DNA of 64,000 nt from Halobacterium sp. KA-4 (GCF_021028995.1 NZ_JAJJZG010000015.1:27732-91731); one strand, 5' to 3'. Shown: positions 9,178 through 17,595, counted from the stretch's first letter. Notes: generated by a model not told the origin, from the sequence alone. Made by a program: numbers and translations.

Positions 9178-9335
9178 CCCCCCGCTTGCCCAAATGTAGA
9201 AGAACAACCCAAACCGAACACCCCCCGCTTGCCCAAATGTAGAAGAACAACCCAAACCGAACACCCCCCGCTTGCCCAAATGTAGAACAACCCGAACCGA
9301 ACACCCCCCGCTTGCCCAAATGTAGAACGCAGCCC
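9178..9335. repeat. Four tandem copies of an origin-box-like repeat
   Basis: Four direct copies begin at 9178, 9221, 9264 and 9304, with periods of 43, 43 and 40 bp. Each starts with six C then GCTTGCCCAAATGT, followed by AGAA and a short spacer with CCGAACA. The core is the same as in the perfect inverted repeat at 11012-11040/11355-11383, apart from one base (GCTTG against ACTTG). A conserved core attached to a G-run is the general form of haloarchaeal origin recognition boxes, so these are probable Orc1/Cdc6 binding sites. They lie just past the 3' end of the first orc gene. The unit does not code for protein. Confidence 0.8.
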
Positions 9336-9430
9336 AATCTATTAGTCCCGTATCCAAAAGCGCCTTGAGCTACCCACCCCGTAAACGGGTGAGATTCAAC
9401 ATAGACCCCGTTCTAGCCCTCGGCGGGTGA

Positions 9431-10762
9431 CTAAGACTTCGAGAAGAACTCATCGAGAGACGTGTTGATCCGCCCCATCACTACATCCTTTTCGTCAACC
9501 ACATCTTCAAACCGCTCTTCCTCAGAGATAAGAGCATCAACAAGATATCCAGATTGCCGATTCAACACGAAGGACTTGTAGACACCCGAATCTGGGCCTT
9601 GGCTTTTTCGATGTGATTCCAGTAGTCCATTCGTCTCAAACTCGCTCGTGTACCGGCGAATCGAATCAAGTGACTTCGTCTCCGTCCCAACCTGGTCGCA
9701 GATGTTCTGGTAGACTTTCTTCACCACCGGGGACGGGATGAGTTCGATATCGTGCTTCGACCACGCTTGCGTGGCTGAAATCGCCAACAGAACACCCTTC
9801 TTAGAGAAACTGTACCCCTTCGCAAGACTTAGGACTCGGTCCTTTTCCACTTCATCCTGAGACTGGCGAACATGCTCTTCGGCCACAGTCGAAGCGCCCT
9901 CATTCACTGCTACATCGCCTGCTGTCCGTAAGAGGTCCACTACTTTTCGAGCATCACCGTGATCCTGTGCTGCGATCGCTGAAGCCAGCGGAATAACATC
10001 TTCCTCAAGAACACCGTCTAAAAAGGCGTCTTCGCGCTTATGGAGGATTTCGCGGAGTTGGCTCGCGTTGTAGTCATCGAAATGGACGTCGCGTGGGTTA
10101 AATGAACTCTCAGCTCGACCATCGAGATCGCGCATGAAGTCCGGCTGGTTGGTGAGTGCGACGACCGACATATCGTTGAATCCGACAAGGTCGTTCATTC
10201 GGCTGAGTTGGTAGAGAAGTGCAGAGAACGCAGATTCGCTAGCTCCAGATTTGAGTGGGTTGACGAGAAGATCGACCTCGTCGATGATAACAACAAGAGC
10301 GTCATAATTGGCGTCTACTGCTTCAATAGTTTTAGTGAGAGCCTTGTGAGTCGATAGCCCTTTCACAGATATTTTTTCGTCGACGTTGTCCAGCTGGGAC
10401 ACATGCTTTGCGAGTTTTTCGCACGCCTGGAAGTTAGTTTGGAGCCACTCGCAGTTGATTTGGATCGTCGCGAGGTCTTCATCCTGTTCGTCGAGTGCGG
10501 ATTGGTACTCGTTGAGGACTCGATTAACGATCAACGATTTGCCGGTTCCAGATGGGCCGTACGCGAGAACGTTTGGTGGGGTGCTACCTTGAATGAGAGG
10601 TTTGAACAGCGTGATGAGGTTAGAGAGTTGGTTGTCGCGTCCAACGATGCGGTCGTCGGAGATGATGCGGTTAGTATCTAGGAGATCTCGGTCTTTGAAG
10701 ATCCCCGTACTTTCATCTCTAACAGCAGCCGAGATATCACCAGAGCCGAGGTTTGATTCCAT
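9431..10762 (-). CDS. Orc1/Cdc6-family replication initiator (first copy)
   Basis: A 443-aa AAA+ initiator of the archaeal Orc1/Cdc6 type, which binds origin boxes and loads the MCM helicase. Walker A is YGPSGTGKS (~residue 67), and Walker B is VVIIDEVDLLV (~158). Sensor-1-like VVALTNQPDF and sensor-2-like GDARKVVDLL follow. The C-terminal ~110 residues form the winged helix (QVGTETKSLDSIRRYTSEFETNGLLE). ATG 10762 is 26 bp downstream of a good TATA box at 10788-10797. It is flanked on both sides by repeats sharing one core, which makes it the likely cognate initiator of the origin here. Confidence 0.93.
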   Translation of the reverse strand: MESNLGSGDISAAVRDESTGIFKDRDLLDTNRIISDDRIVGRDNQLSNLITLFKPLIQGSTPPNVLAYGPSGTGKSLIVNRVLNEYQSALDEQDEDLATIQINCEWLQTNFQACEKLAKHVSQLDNVDEKISVKGLSTHKALTKTIEAVDANYDALVVIIDEVDLLVNPLKSGASESAFSALLYQLSRMNDLVGFNDMSVVALTNQPDFMRDLDGRAESSFNPRDVHFDDYNASQLREILHKREDAFLDGVLEEDVIPLASAIAAQDHGDARKVVDLLRTAGDVAVNEGASTVAEEHVRQSQDEVEKDRVLSLAKGYSFSKKGVLLAISATQAWSKHDIELIPSPVVKKVYQNICDQVGTETKSLDSIRRYTSEFETNGLLESHRKSQGPDSGVYKSFVLNRQSGYLVDALISEEERFEDVVDEKDVVMGRINTSLDEFFSKS

Positions 10763-10787
10763 TTAGGGGTTCTTTTGGATGGACTCA

Positions 10788-10797
10788 CATAAATCCC
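10788..10797 (-). promoter_or_regulatory. TATA box of the first orc gene
   Basis: On the minus strand this reads GGGATTTATG, an archaeal TATA-like element centred about 27 bp upstream of ATG 10762. It fits a leaderless transcript, as is common in haloarchaea. Confidence 0.5.
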
Positions 10798-11011
10798 CAC
10801 CCACTTACGGAATGTAGAGAGAGATGCCGATATTGAGACTGGTGATTTGGGACGGTTCAAACCTCACAATAGGAGAGTCTCATATGGGGGTGGTATCACA
10901 ACCGGTATTCAGTCCGGAAAGACGCAACCCCATGAGAAATGTATTCGGTAACTGGTGGTGGGCAAGAGTGAAACATAACGAGAGTGATACGGTTCCAGAG
11001 ATGGTTGTTCA

Positions 11012-11383
11012 ACCCCCACCCCCCACTTGCCCAAATGTTCCAAGGAAGTTGGTGGGGAGGGGGCCAGCAGGGAGATGACCTAAGAACGCCGAAAACGCCA
11101 AGAACAGCAGAAAGAAGAGGTAAGGGCACCATACTCGCGTTAGCCGTTTCTAGACGAAAGGCTTAACACGAATACACGCTAACCATACCCGCACCGCAAC
11201 TAACACAGGTGTCGACGAGGAACGTAGGCGACACCTGGCCTAGAACAGCATTTTCTTCCTATCTTCTCGATTCTTGTTGTTTGAGGTTCTCTCCGCAAGA
11301 ATTCTTTTCCTCCCATCGTGATTCTGGGCTTCTCCCAACCCTCATCCCCCTCTCGAACATTTGGGCAAGTGGGGGGTGGGGGT
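11012..11383. other. Putative replication origin: perfect 29-bp inverted repeat flanking ~314 bp
   Basis: The arm at 11012-11040 (two C-runs, then ACTTGCCCAAATGTTC) is repeated exactly, on the other strand, at 11355-11383. The 314 bp between them hold a strong strand asymmetry: purine-rich around 11080-11125 and pyrimidine-rich around 11250-11350. They also hold a 9-bp perfect hairpin (CAGGTGTCG at 11206-11214, CGACACCTG at 11229-11237). Inverted origin boxes with G-runs around an unwinding region, next to an orc gene, are the standard haloarchaeal oriC layout. The same core recurs four times at 9178-9335. No gene is visible between 10763 and about 12320. Confidence 0.72.
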
Positions 11384-11413
11384 AGCTTTTCTCGGATGGT
11401 TGAGGGGACCACC

Positions 11414-11464
11414 GAACCTTACCAAGTCATTGCAACGCTTCGCACCAATCGCTTGGTAAGGTTC
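11414..11464. repeat. Palindromic element, copy B (13-bp arms)
   Basis: Perfect 13-bp arms GAACCTTACCAAG (11414-11426) and CTTGGTAAGGTTC (11452-11464) enclose 25 bp. The central 45 bp match copy A at 7513-7557 in inverted orientation. The element is only ~30 bp beyond the right origin box. It could be a recombination or resolution site, or a binding site for an initiator or regulator. Confidence 0.75.
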
Positions 11465-11643
11465 TCGCACCAAGCTGGAGGCGGTCGCGAATGAGCTTGG
11501 CCAGCCTCCCAACACGGAACTCCCTATTCGGAGTGCGTATCCCAGGACACCCACACACCGTCTTCTTGAAGGGAAACGCCCGCCGTGAGATGGGTTTGGC
11601 GGTCATAGTACCACTAGCGCTGAATGCGTAGATATCACGTGAA

Positions 11644-11670
11644 GTACCTCGGGGCTTGCCCCCGAGGTAC
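11644..11670. repeat. Strong GC-rich hairpin
   Basis: Perfect 11-bp arms GTACCTCGGGG and CCCCGAGGTAC enclose the 5-base loop CTTGC. Such hairpins occur at ends of IS200/IS605 elements and as terminators. With no gene on either side for several hundred bases, it may be the relic end of an older insertion in the origin region. The surrounding 11465-11760 holds no convincing gene. Confidence 0.6.
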
Positions 11671-11762
11671 TCGACCCACCCCGCCTGTAGACCATCCCAT
11701 GACACGCTATAACAAGAGCGTGGATATCGGGAGTGTATTTGGTAAGAGTCGATGGAGGCACT

Positions 11763-11959
11763 CACCTCTTTTCCTGAGTGTTTTCTTCCGTGATCTGGAA
11801 TCGGTTTGCGGGGTGGGGGGACACACCTCTTTTCCTGAGTGTTTTCTTCCGTGATCTGGAACCGGTTTGCGGGGTGGGGGGACACACCTCTTTTCCTGAG
11901 TGTTTTCTTCCGTGATCTGGAACCGGTTTGCGGGGCGGGGGGACACACCTCTTTTCCTG
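11763..11959. repeat. 61-bp tandem repeats with G-runs, three copies plus a partial fourth
   Basis: The unit beginning CACCTCTTTTCCTGAGTG recurs at 11763, 11824, 11885 and 11946, an exact 61-bp period. The last copy stops after about 15 bp. Each unit holds TGATCTGGAACCGG and ends with a long G-run. A diverged single copy (CACACCTCGTTTCCGGAGTG) lies near 12165. A TGGAA core plus a G-run again resembles origin boxes, but the core differs from that at 9178-9335, so a second initiator may bind here. Since 61 is not a multiple of three, the long minus-strand frame across it is not a protein repeat. Confidence 0.8.
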
Positions 11960-12394
11960 AGTCCAAGAGAAACATTAGCACGTATATGTTGGTGCTTTTC
12001 CGGTATTATGGACGAAAGCACGTCCCCGAAACAGGAAGCCCCGCCCTCAAGGAAGCTGCTAGGCGGCTGAGTGGAGAAGAGTGGTTTACACAGCTGGATC
12101 GGTCAGTGTAGATGCACGAGTTCGAGTGAAATCGTGATATATGAATGTGTGGCAGACATGAGACACACCTCGTTTCCGGAGTGACAATGAGGATGGCATC
12201 AACGATAGCGGTCTACAAGATCTCTTGGCTGAGAAGATAGCAGCCACGGTCAAGAAATGTCTGTACCACCCCCACACCAGATTTCCTGAGAGTTGTGGTT
12301 GAGAGGTGTACCAACTGTAACCGCCTCCAACCGTTACCGCAGGTGACATCCTCCGCGCCGTGAACGGCGCGGCTTCCTTGCATGGGAATACCGG

Positions 12395-13651
12395 TTAACT
12401 ACCGGCAGTGGGTTCCGACCCGACCTCTCCGAGCGTCATCTGCCGTGGTTGGCTCTGCTCGGTGGGGGTCGCGGCGCTGTCACAGGCGCTCCCATCCCGT
12501 GAGATGTCATCGCCCGCCGGTTTCAGCGGCAGGCTCTCACCCCACGGGTCGTGGCGGTCAGCGATGTTGACCGCCGCGTTGATGTCTGCGTGGTACTCCG
12601 ATACCCAACACTCGTCGTTCTGACACCGGAACTCATCGCCGTCCCGATACCCGATGTGGCCGCACTCGTGGCACGTCTGGCTCGTGTACTCCGGGCGAAT
12701 GTATTCGACCGGGATGCCAGCCTCTCGTGCTTTGTCCTCGATACGCTCCTGCAAGCGAGCGAACGCCCATGCGTGGAGGCGTCGGTTCATCCATTCGCCG
12801 TAGTCGAGGTCTTCGCGGATGTACGAGAGGTCTTCCAGAACGACCACAGGCTTCTCGAATCGGCAGGCGTACTCGATTGCTTGCCGAGACGCCTTTTCGA
12901 TGATGTCTGTGAGTGCGTTCTGGTAGTGGTCGAATCGCTCGTCAATCCGCCACTGGGCGGCGTCACGCTCTTGCAGTCGCTTCAGCGTTGTGAACATCTC
13001 TTTGCGGAGGTGACGAGCGCGGCCGCCGTTGATGAGCAGTGGGTCAGTCGGAGTGCCCTGCTTGCAGGCACAGCCCGCGAGCAGGTGCGCTTCGCCAATA
13101 TCAAAGCCGACTGGCGTCACATCCTCGTCGGTCGGCTCATAGTCCGGTTGTTCGACCGGGAACTCGACAGTGACGTGGAGCGTCCACGACGTGCGGTGGC
13201 GTTGCAGGCGGAGTTGGCCTGCCGACGCCTCACCGTGTACGAGGTCGTGCCACAGACCGTCTTGTTCGGGGTTGATACGAAGCGGTATCCAGAAATTCGT
13301 CCCGCGACCGGGTTGCGGTGCCCACCATGTGAACTCGTAGTCACGCGCCGCCGAGTGGTCGAACTCGGCGGCTTGGTTGGTAAGCCGAACCGGGTGGTCG
13401 TCGTCTAACTCCTGTGCGTTGTAGGTGTCGTGCAGTTGTGGGACGTAGTTGCAGAGAGCTGCTTTCGCCTGATACGGGAGGTCGTAGGGCGTCACCACGT
13501 CGCTGGTGGCGGTCATCGTGTCACACCCGGCGTCGAACGCTTCGTGTAGCCCCTCACGGTAGGTTTCGAGCAGGTCACACAGTTTCCGCTCTTTGTGGGC
13601 TGTCGGCGGGGCGAGTGTAGCTTCCAGCGTTTTTGTGGTTGTCGCGGTCAT
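12395..13651 (-). CDS. tnpB: TnpB, RNA-guided nuclease of IS200/IS605 element
   Basis: A 418-aa TnpB of normal length. The RuvC-like catalytic residues are visible: Asp in GFDIGEAHL (~residue 189), Glu in VVLEDLSYI (~272) and Asp in YHADINAAVN (~360). The C-terminal zinc finger is formed by CHEC (~332) and CQNDEC. All three acidic residues and the zinc finger are present, so the protein looks active. Known TnpB proteins are RNA-guided DNA nucleases that help retain the transposon. ATG 13651 follows the tnpA stop by one base. The C-terminal tail beyond ~370 is acidic/polar and variable. Confidence 0.92.
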   Translation of the reverse strand: MTATTTKTLEATLAPPTAHKERKLCDLLETYREGLHEAFDAGCDTMTATSDVVTPYDLPYQAKAALCNYVPQLHDTYNAQELDDDHPVRLTNQAAEFDHSAARDYEFTWWAPQPGRGTNFWIPLRINPEQDGLWHDLVHGEASAGQLRLQRHRTSWTLHVTVEFPVEQPDYEPTDEDVTPVGFDIGEAHLLAGCACKQGTPTDPLLINGGRARHLRKEMFTTLKRLQERDAAQWRIDERFDHYQNALTDIIEKASRQAIEYACRFEKPVVVLEDLSYIREDLDYGEWMNRRLHAWAFARLQERIEDKAREAGIPVEYIRPEYTSQTCHECGHIGYRDGDEFRCQNDECWVSEYHADINAAVNIADRHDPWGESLPLKPAGDDISRDGSACDSAATPTEQSQPRQMTLGEVGSEPTAGS

Positions 13652-13652
13652 G

Positions 13653-14045
13653 CTACTGGTCGTCCACGTAGTCCATCAGCGTGTCAATGCTCACTTGGCC
13701 GGTCGTGGCGAGGAAGTATCCCGGTTGCCAGAACGCATCTTCGAGCGTCTGTGTTACTTCGGGAAACTCCGACCGTATCCGTCGGGACGTGACACCTTTG
13801 AGTGAGTTGATGAACTTCGTGAGGTCTGTGGTTGGTTTGGTCTGAAACAGGATGTGAACGTGGTCGGTACCACCGTCCACGTTCTTGATGTCGGCCTCGA
13901 AGTCGTCTGCAATATCGTGGGCGATTTCAGCCACACGCTCCAGCCGCTCATACGTGAGAATATCGGCCCGGTACTTCGTGACAGTCACGAAGTGGTACTG
14001 AAGCGCGTACACTGTGTGCGACCCGGTTTGCAGATGATACTCCAT
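13653..14045 (-). CDS. tnpA: TnpA, Y1 HUH transposase of IS200/IS605 element
   Basis: A 130-aa tyrosine HUH transposase. The HUH motif is HVH at residues 62-64 (in DHVHILF), and the nucleophilic Tyr is in QPGYFLATTG (~Tyr110). The length is typical of the family, which moves single-stranded DNA by cutting at subterminal hairpins. It begins at ATG 14045, and tnpB follows with one base between them. The reading frame is intact, so the element could be autonomous. Confidence 0.92.
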   Translation of the reverse strand: MEYHLQTGSHTVYALQYHFVTVTKYRADILTYERLERVAEIAHDIADDFEADIKNVDGGTDHVHILFQTKPTTDLTKFINSLKGVTSRRIRSEFPEVTQTLEDAFWQPGYFLATTGQVSIDTLMDYVDDQ

Positions 14046-14386
14046 TTGGCCTTAGCAGATACGAGACACCCAATTCAGATAACTCTTGTGACGTGGGGTA
14101 TTCAGCAGGGAGAAACCGAGTGGTTTGTTGCACAGAGCTTACGCGATTCACTCCCGCCCTGTTCGCTCCTCGGTTCCGACTGAGCGTCGGAACACTCGTC
14201 ACTCACGGGAAGGGCGGGATTCTCTCGCTGAATCAAGATAGCTACCGCAGACAGTTACAGCACTGCAATTTGTTTGTATTACGGATACTGTTTGTGGAGT
14301 GGGATCTTATAATTTATCCTTATCTAGAGGTCAGAATCTAACCGGTCGTCCGTGTTTTGGCTAGCTCTCAGGAAATGACGTGTGTG

Positions 14387-14400
14387 GGAGATATATCTCC
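14387..14400. promoter_or_regulatory. 14-bp perfect palindrome upstream of second orc gene
   Basis: GGAGATATATCTCC is a perfect palindrome about 90 bp upstream of the chosen start of the second orc gene. It has an AT centre and could serve as a promoter element or operator. Related short inverted words (TCTCGGGAGA, CTCAGGA) follow at 14418-14440. Confidence 0.4.
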
Positions 14401-14488
14401 ATTTAAGTATCCTAATGTCTCGGGAGACTCAGGACTCTCAGGAAGAGGGAGGGGTTTTATGTGGTTAGTGTTCCTGTGTCCGGGTAAA

Positions 14489-15697
14489 ATGGGATTGGAA
14501 CGATTCACGGCAGAGGACCCAATTTTTGTCGACGAGGATGTTCTTCGCGATAGTCACAGACCAGAGGGTTTGATTGAACGGGATCAAGAATTGACCGAGT
14601 ACCAGTCGTCGTTAAAACCGGTAATCAAGGGCGCTCGTCCACGTAATATTTTCTTGTACGGACAGACGGGTGTGGGGAAGAGCGTGGCAACGCAGATGGT
14701 TATGGACAGGCTTCGTGAGGATCAGCAGCAATACGATTATCTCGACGTCGAGGTCGTCGATATTGTCTGTAAGAACTTGTCGAGCTCGTACCAGGTGGTG
14801 GTGAAGTTGGTAAATCAATTCCGTGATTTTGAGGATAAGATCCCGACGACTGGTTATCCACCGGACACGGTTTACGAGTTCCTGTGGGAGCATCTTCGGG
14901 AAGTAGAGGCTACACACGTCCTGTTTGTGTTGGACGAGGTAGATGCTATCGGGAACGACGACGACATTCTATACCAGTTACCGAGGTCGAACGATAACGG
15001 GAATGTTCCGCCAGAGGAGACGAAGGTGGGCGTGATCGGAATCTCAAACAATTTCACGTTCCGCGATAACTTGTCGGCTCGTGTGAAGGACTCGTTGTGC
15101 GATGAGGAGATTCACTTCCCGCCGTACGACGCTAACCAGCTGCGGAATATCTTGTACCAGCGAGCGGAGAAGGCTTTCGTCGACGGTGTTCTTGAGGAGG
15201 ATGTAGTTCCGTTGTGTGCAGCGATGGCAGGGCAGGAATCAGGGAGTGCGAGGCAGGCGTTGAAGTTGTTATTCAAAGCCGGCGATTTAGCGCGTAGCCG
15301 TGATATGACTGAGGTGACGGAGGATTTGGTTCGTGAGGCTGAACCGTTGGTGAAGGGGGGTCAGGTGGAGAACGAGCTTGAGTCTTTGCCGACGCAGAGC
15401 CATTTGACGTTGTATGCGATTTTGAAATTGCACGAGCGGGATGAGTTGCCGGCGAAAAGCAGTGACGTGTATCAGGTGTATCAGCAGGGGGCAGAATTCA
15501 TTAATGCGGATGTGAAGACAGATCGGACTATCCGTGACCGGTTAAGCCAGTTGAAGTTGAAAGGTTTTCTCGAGGTTGAGGAGCATAATGAGGGGCCGAA
15601 GGGCGGCAGCTACTATCTTTATGAGTTTGGGGATATCCGGCCAGAGATGATTCGGGAAGTGTTGGAGGATTCAATGCGGTTAGAAGAACTGTTCTAA
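14489..15697 (+). CDS. Orc1/Cdc6-family replication initiator (second copy)
   Basis: A 402-aa Orc1/Cdc6 protein. It begins MGLERFTAEDPIFVDEDVL, which fits the usual start of the family, so ATG 14489 is preferred over the longer frame from 14357. Walker A is YGQTGVGKS (~residue 58), Walker B LFVLDEVDAIG (~153) and sensor 1 VGVIGISNNF. A sensor-2-like GSARQALKLLFKAG follows, then a C-terminal winged helix. It is clearly divergent from the first copy, so it may recognise a different box, possibly the 61-bp repeats. The IS4-like element begins directly after its TAA stop, which may have altered its 3' end. Confidence 0.92.
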   Translation: MGLERFTAEDPIFVDEDVLRDSHRPEGLIERDQELTEYQSSLKPVIKGARPRNIFLYGQTGVGKSVATQMVMDRLREDQQQYDYLDVEVVDIVCKNLSSSYQVVVKLVNQFRDFEDKIPTTGYPPDTVYEFLWEHLREVEATHVLFVLDEVDAIGNDDDILYQLPRSNDNGNVPPEETKVGVIGISNNFTFRDNLSARVKDSLCDEEIHFPPYDANQLRNILYQRAEKAFVDGVLEEDVVPLCAAMAGQESGSARQALKLLFKAGDLARSRDMTEVTEDLVREAEPLVKGGQVENELESLPTQSHLTLYAILKLHERDELPAKSSDVYQVYQQGAEFINADVKTDRTIRDRLSQLKLKGFLEVEEHNEGPKGGSYYLYEFGDIRPEMIREVLEDSMRLEELF

Positions 15698-17595
15698 CAG
15701 TAGTCCCTGATTTTACCGAGGTCTGTTGCACACTCCAGGGCTGATGTTGTCTGCCGCGTTTGTCAGATGATTCTCTTCGTACCGGTGCGCGCACGCTCAA
15801 CGTCGGCCTCCCGAATCGCGTGAAGCACGTCTGTCGCGGTGAGTTGGAAGTTCTCCCGGCCACCGAAGTGGTAGGGGAGTTCGTATTTGAGTGCTGTCCA
15901 GTAGTTATAGAACATCTGAGCCGCGCCGAAGTAGAACGTCCGCACCGCGCGCTTGCTCGATCCACAACGCCCCTGGAAGTCGTGTTTCAGCTGACGAATC
16001 GCCGTCTCAACCTGCCACCGATCCCGGAACTGGTACGCGTACTTCCGCAGCTTCTCGTCGGGGACGTCCTCAACGTCGTAATCCGTAATCCACGCGACGT
16101 GCTCTTTCTCGCGTGCCTCACTCCCGATCTCCCCCTCATGGATGGGGTGCGCAAACACGTTCACCTGGTCTCTGCCGGTGAATCCAGCGAATCGCACCCC
16201 GTTCTCGCCGTCGGGTTCGTCGTCATCGAGTCGGTCCAGTAGCTCGCCAGGGGCACCCGTATCCTTCGCCTGAATCAGGAAGTCAATCCCTTCCTCGCGG
16301 CACGTTGTCACCACGTCCCCCCGGTACATCCCCCGATCACAGTAGACGTGCCCCAGCTCGAAGTCGGCATACGTGCTGACGCGACGAATCAGCCGCCGCA
16401 ACGCGTCCGCCGTCTCGTTTTCCTTCTTAATCGGGGTCGCCCCCAGTACGTACCGCCGATCAGGGGCCGCAACCGAGAGTACAGCGTATTTCCAGTAACT
16501 CGTCGTGTTCGAAGACTGGCGTCCCCCACTCGTCCACTCATGGTCGTCGCCGTACCAGGGGACGTCCGTGATGTCGTAAGCGAGATGCACCGGTTCCTCC
16601 GGGAGCAGTTCTTCGCGCTCCAAGAGCCGACAGGTGCCCCGAATGAACTTCGCTTCCAACTCCTCAACCTCGTACTCACGGGCGTAGCTCCGCAGCGTCG
16701 CCGGCGGCGGGACCGCGACAGCATCATCCGTCTGCCATCGTAGCAACTTCGCCCCATTCGCCGCGTAGCAGTCCTCAAGGGCGATGTGGGCGAGCAGCCG
16801 ATAGAAGTCCTCAGTCCGATACTGGTAGTTCGGCGCGAGCTGGTCGCGGTCGAACCCCAGCGCGGGCATCGTCAGCGCGAGTAACTCTCCGACCACCTGG
16901 GTGGCGGCCTCCATCTTTTCCCCGACGTCAACGGGATCGTCTGCAGTCCATTCCAAGTGTTCCGGCTCGGGTTCCGGGGGGTCAGGACCGAGATCGTCAA
17001 GCGGTCGGTCATACATGACGGTGTAGCGAGCCGCCTGGTCCGCCCGCGTTGCTGCCTCTGTGAAGACAGCATCCCCCGGGGAGAGCGCTCTGAGATGCCG
17101 GGAGATCGTAGAGTAGTGCGGAATCTCATCCGGGGAGAAGCCCGCTTCACGGGCGACACGGGGGGTGTCAGCGAGGTAGTCAGCGAGGCTGCGGTAGTCG
17201 GTGTCGTCGTCGGAGACGAGTTCGCGGAGAATGGCGAGACAGTACCACTGGGGGGCGTCCTCGCTAGGTGGCCACTCGGTGAACAGGCTGCTTTCTGGGG
17301 CGATGGTGTTCTGGAAGTGGAGAAGCGCGAGACAGTGGACGTCAGCCGGGTGGACGCTGCCGATTGCGTACGGGGAGAGACGGCCGGGAGAGGCGTTGTG
17401 TTCGAACTTCGGGGGGTCTGTGACCTCGGACTGCAAGTGGTCCGGCGGATCGTATTCGTCCATCGATTCCGGGGTTTTCTCCCGGGCGTGATAGGTTTGG
17501 GTGGCCTGTCGGGATGGTAATGACTTCGAGGGACTCGATGCTGGCGTAGCCGCAGAAGCACGTGCAACAGACTCCGGTAAAATCAGGAACTACTG
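15698..17595 (-). mobile_element. IS4-like insertion sequence with 34-bp inverted ends
   Basis: The ends are inverted repeats of 34 bp with three mismatches: 15698-15731 starts CAGTAGTCCCTGATTTTACC and ends GTCTGTTGCAC, and 17562-17595 is its inverse. The 4-bp word CTAA occurs on both outer sides (15694-15697 and 17596-17599) and may be the target duplication. The element is about 1.9 kb and contains one complete transposase gene on the minus strand. It lies exactly at the stop codon of the second orc gene. Confidence 0.8.
15763..17463 (-). CDS. DDE transposase (IS4-like)
   Basis: A 566-aa transposase. The DDE residues are visible as Asp in LAYDITDVPWYG (~residue 297), Asp in YCDRGMYRGD (~375) and Glu in RDRWQVETAIRQLK (~489). 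The last motif fits an F-2-R-3-E-6-K variant of the YREK signature of the IS4 superfamily. The N-terminal ~200 residues are a long, acidic DNA-binding region. The gene fills almost all of the element and has no frameshift, so it may be active. Confidence 0.88.
   Translation of the reverse strand: MDEYDPPDHLQSEVTDPPKFEHNASPGRLSPYAIGSVHPADVHCLALLHFQNTIAPESSLFTEWPPSEDAPQWYCLAILRELVSDDDTDYRSLADYLADTPRVAREAGFSPDEIPHYSTISRHLRALSPGDAVFTEAATRADQAARYTVMYDRPLDDLGPDPPEPEPEHLEWTADDPVDVGEKMEAATQVVGELLALTMPALGFDRDQLAPNYQYRTEDFYRLLAHIALEDCYAANGAKLLRWQTDDAVAVPPPATLRSYAREYEVEELEAKFIRGTCRLLEREELLPEEPVHLAYDITDVPWYGDDHEWTSGGRQSSNTTSYWKYAVLSVAAPDRRYVLGATPIKKENETADALRRLIRRVSTYADFELGHVYCDRGMYRGDVVTTCREEGIDFLIQAKDTGAPGELLDRLDDDEPDGENGVRFAGFTGRDQVNVFAHPIHEGEIGSEAREKEHVAWITDYDVEDVPDEKLRKYAYQFRDRWQVETAIRQLKHDFQGRCGSSKRAVRTFYFGAAQMFYNYWTALKYELPYHFGGRENFQLTATDVLHAIREADVERARTGTKRII

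Larger units (their letters stand above)
12320..14230 (-). mobile_element. IS200/IS605-family insertion sequence with tnpA and tnpB
   Basis: The element carries a Y1 transposase (13653-14045) and a TnpB (12395-13651) on the minus strand. Subterminal hairpins are visible at both ends. At the tnpB end, CCGCGCCG and CGGCGCGG (12353-12372) enclose TGAA. At the tnpA end, GTTCCGAC and GTCGGAAC (14173-14193) enclose TGAGC. These elements have no terminal inverted repeats or target duplications, so the exact borders given are approximate. The stretch beyond the tnpB stop probably includes the 3' end of the guide (omega/reRNA) transcript. It separates the origin repeats from the second orc gene. Confidence 0.8.

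Noticed and set aside
9178..9335. CRISPR array
   Set aside because: The spacers between repeat cores are nearly identical and too short, the period varies, and there are no cas genes.
8975..9337. Glycine/Trp-rich repeated frame on the minus strand
   Set aside because: It is generated by the 43-bp tandem repeats; the frame changes between repeats and the unit carries an origin-box core.
11427..11981. Minus-strand frame of 184 codons across the 61-bp repeats
   Set aside because: 61 is not a multiple of three, the protein is basic and Pro/Arg-rich, unlike all haloarchaeal proteins here, and the repeats look like binding sites.
12551..13408. Plus-strand frame (285 codons) opposite tnpB
   Set aside because: Antisense shadow of a conserved TnpB with all catalytic residues; no independent signals.
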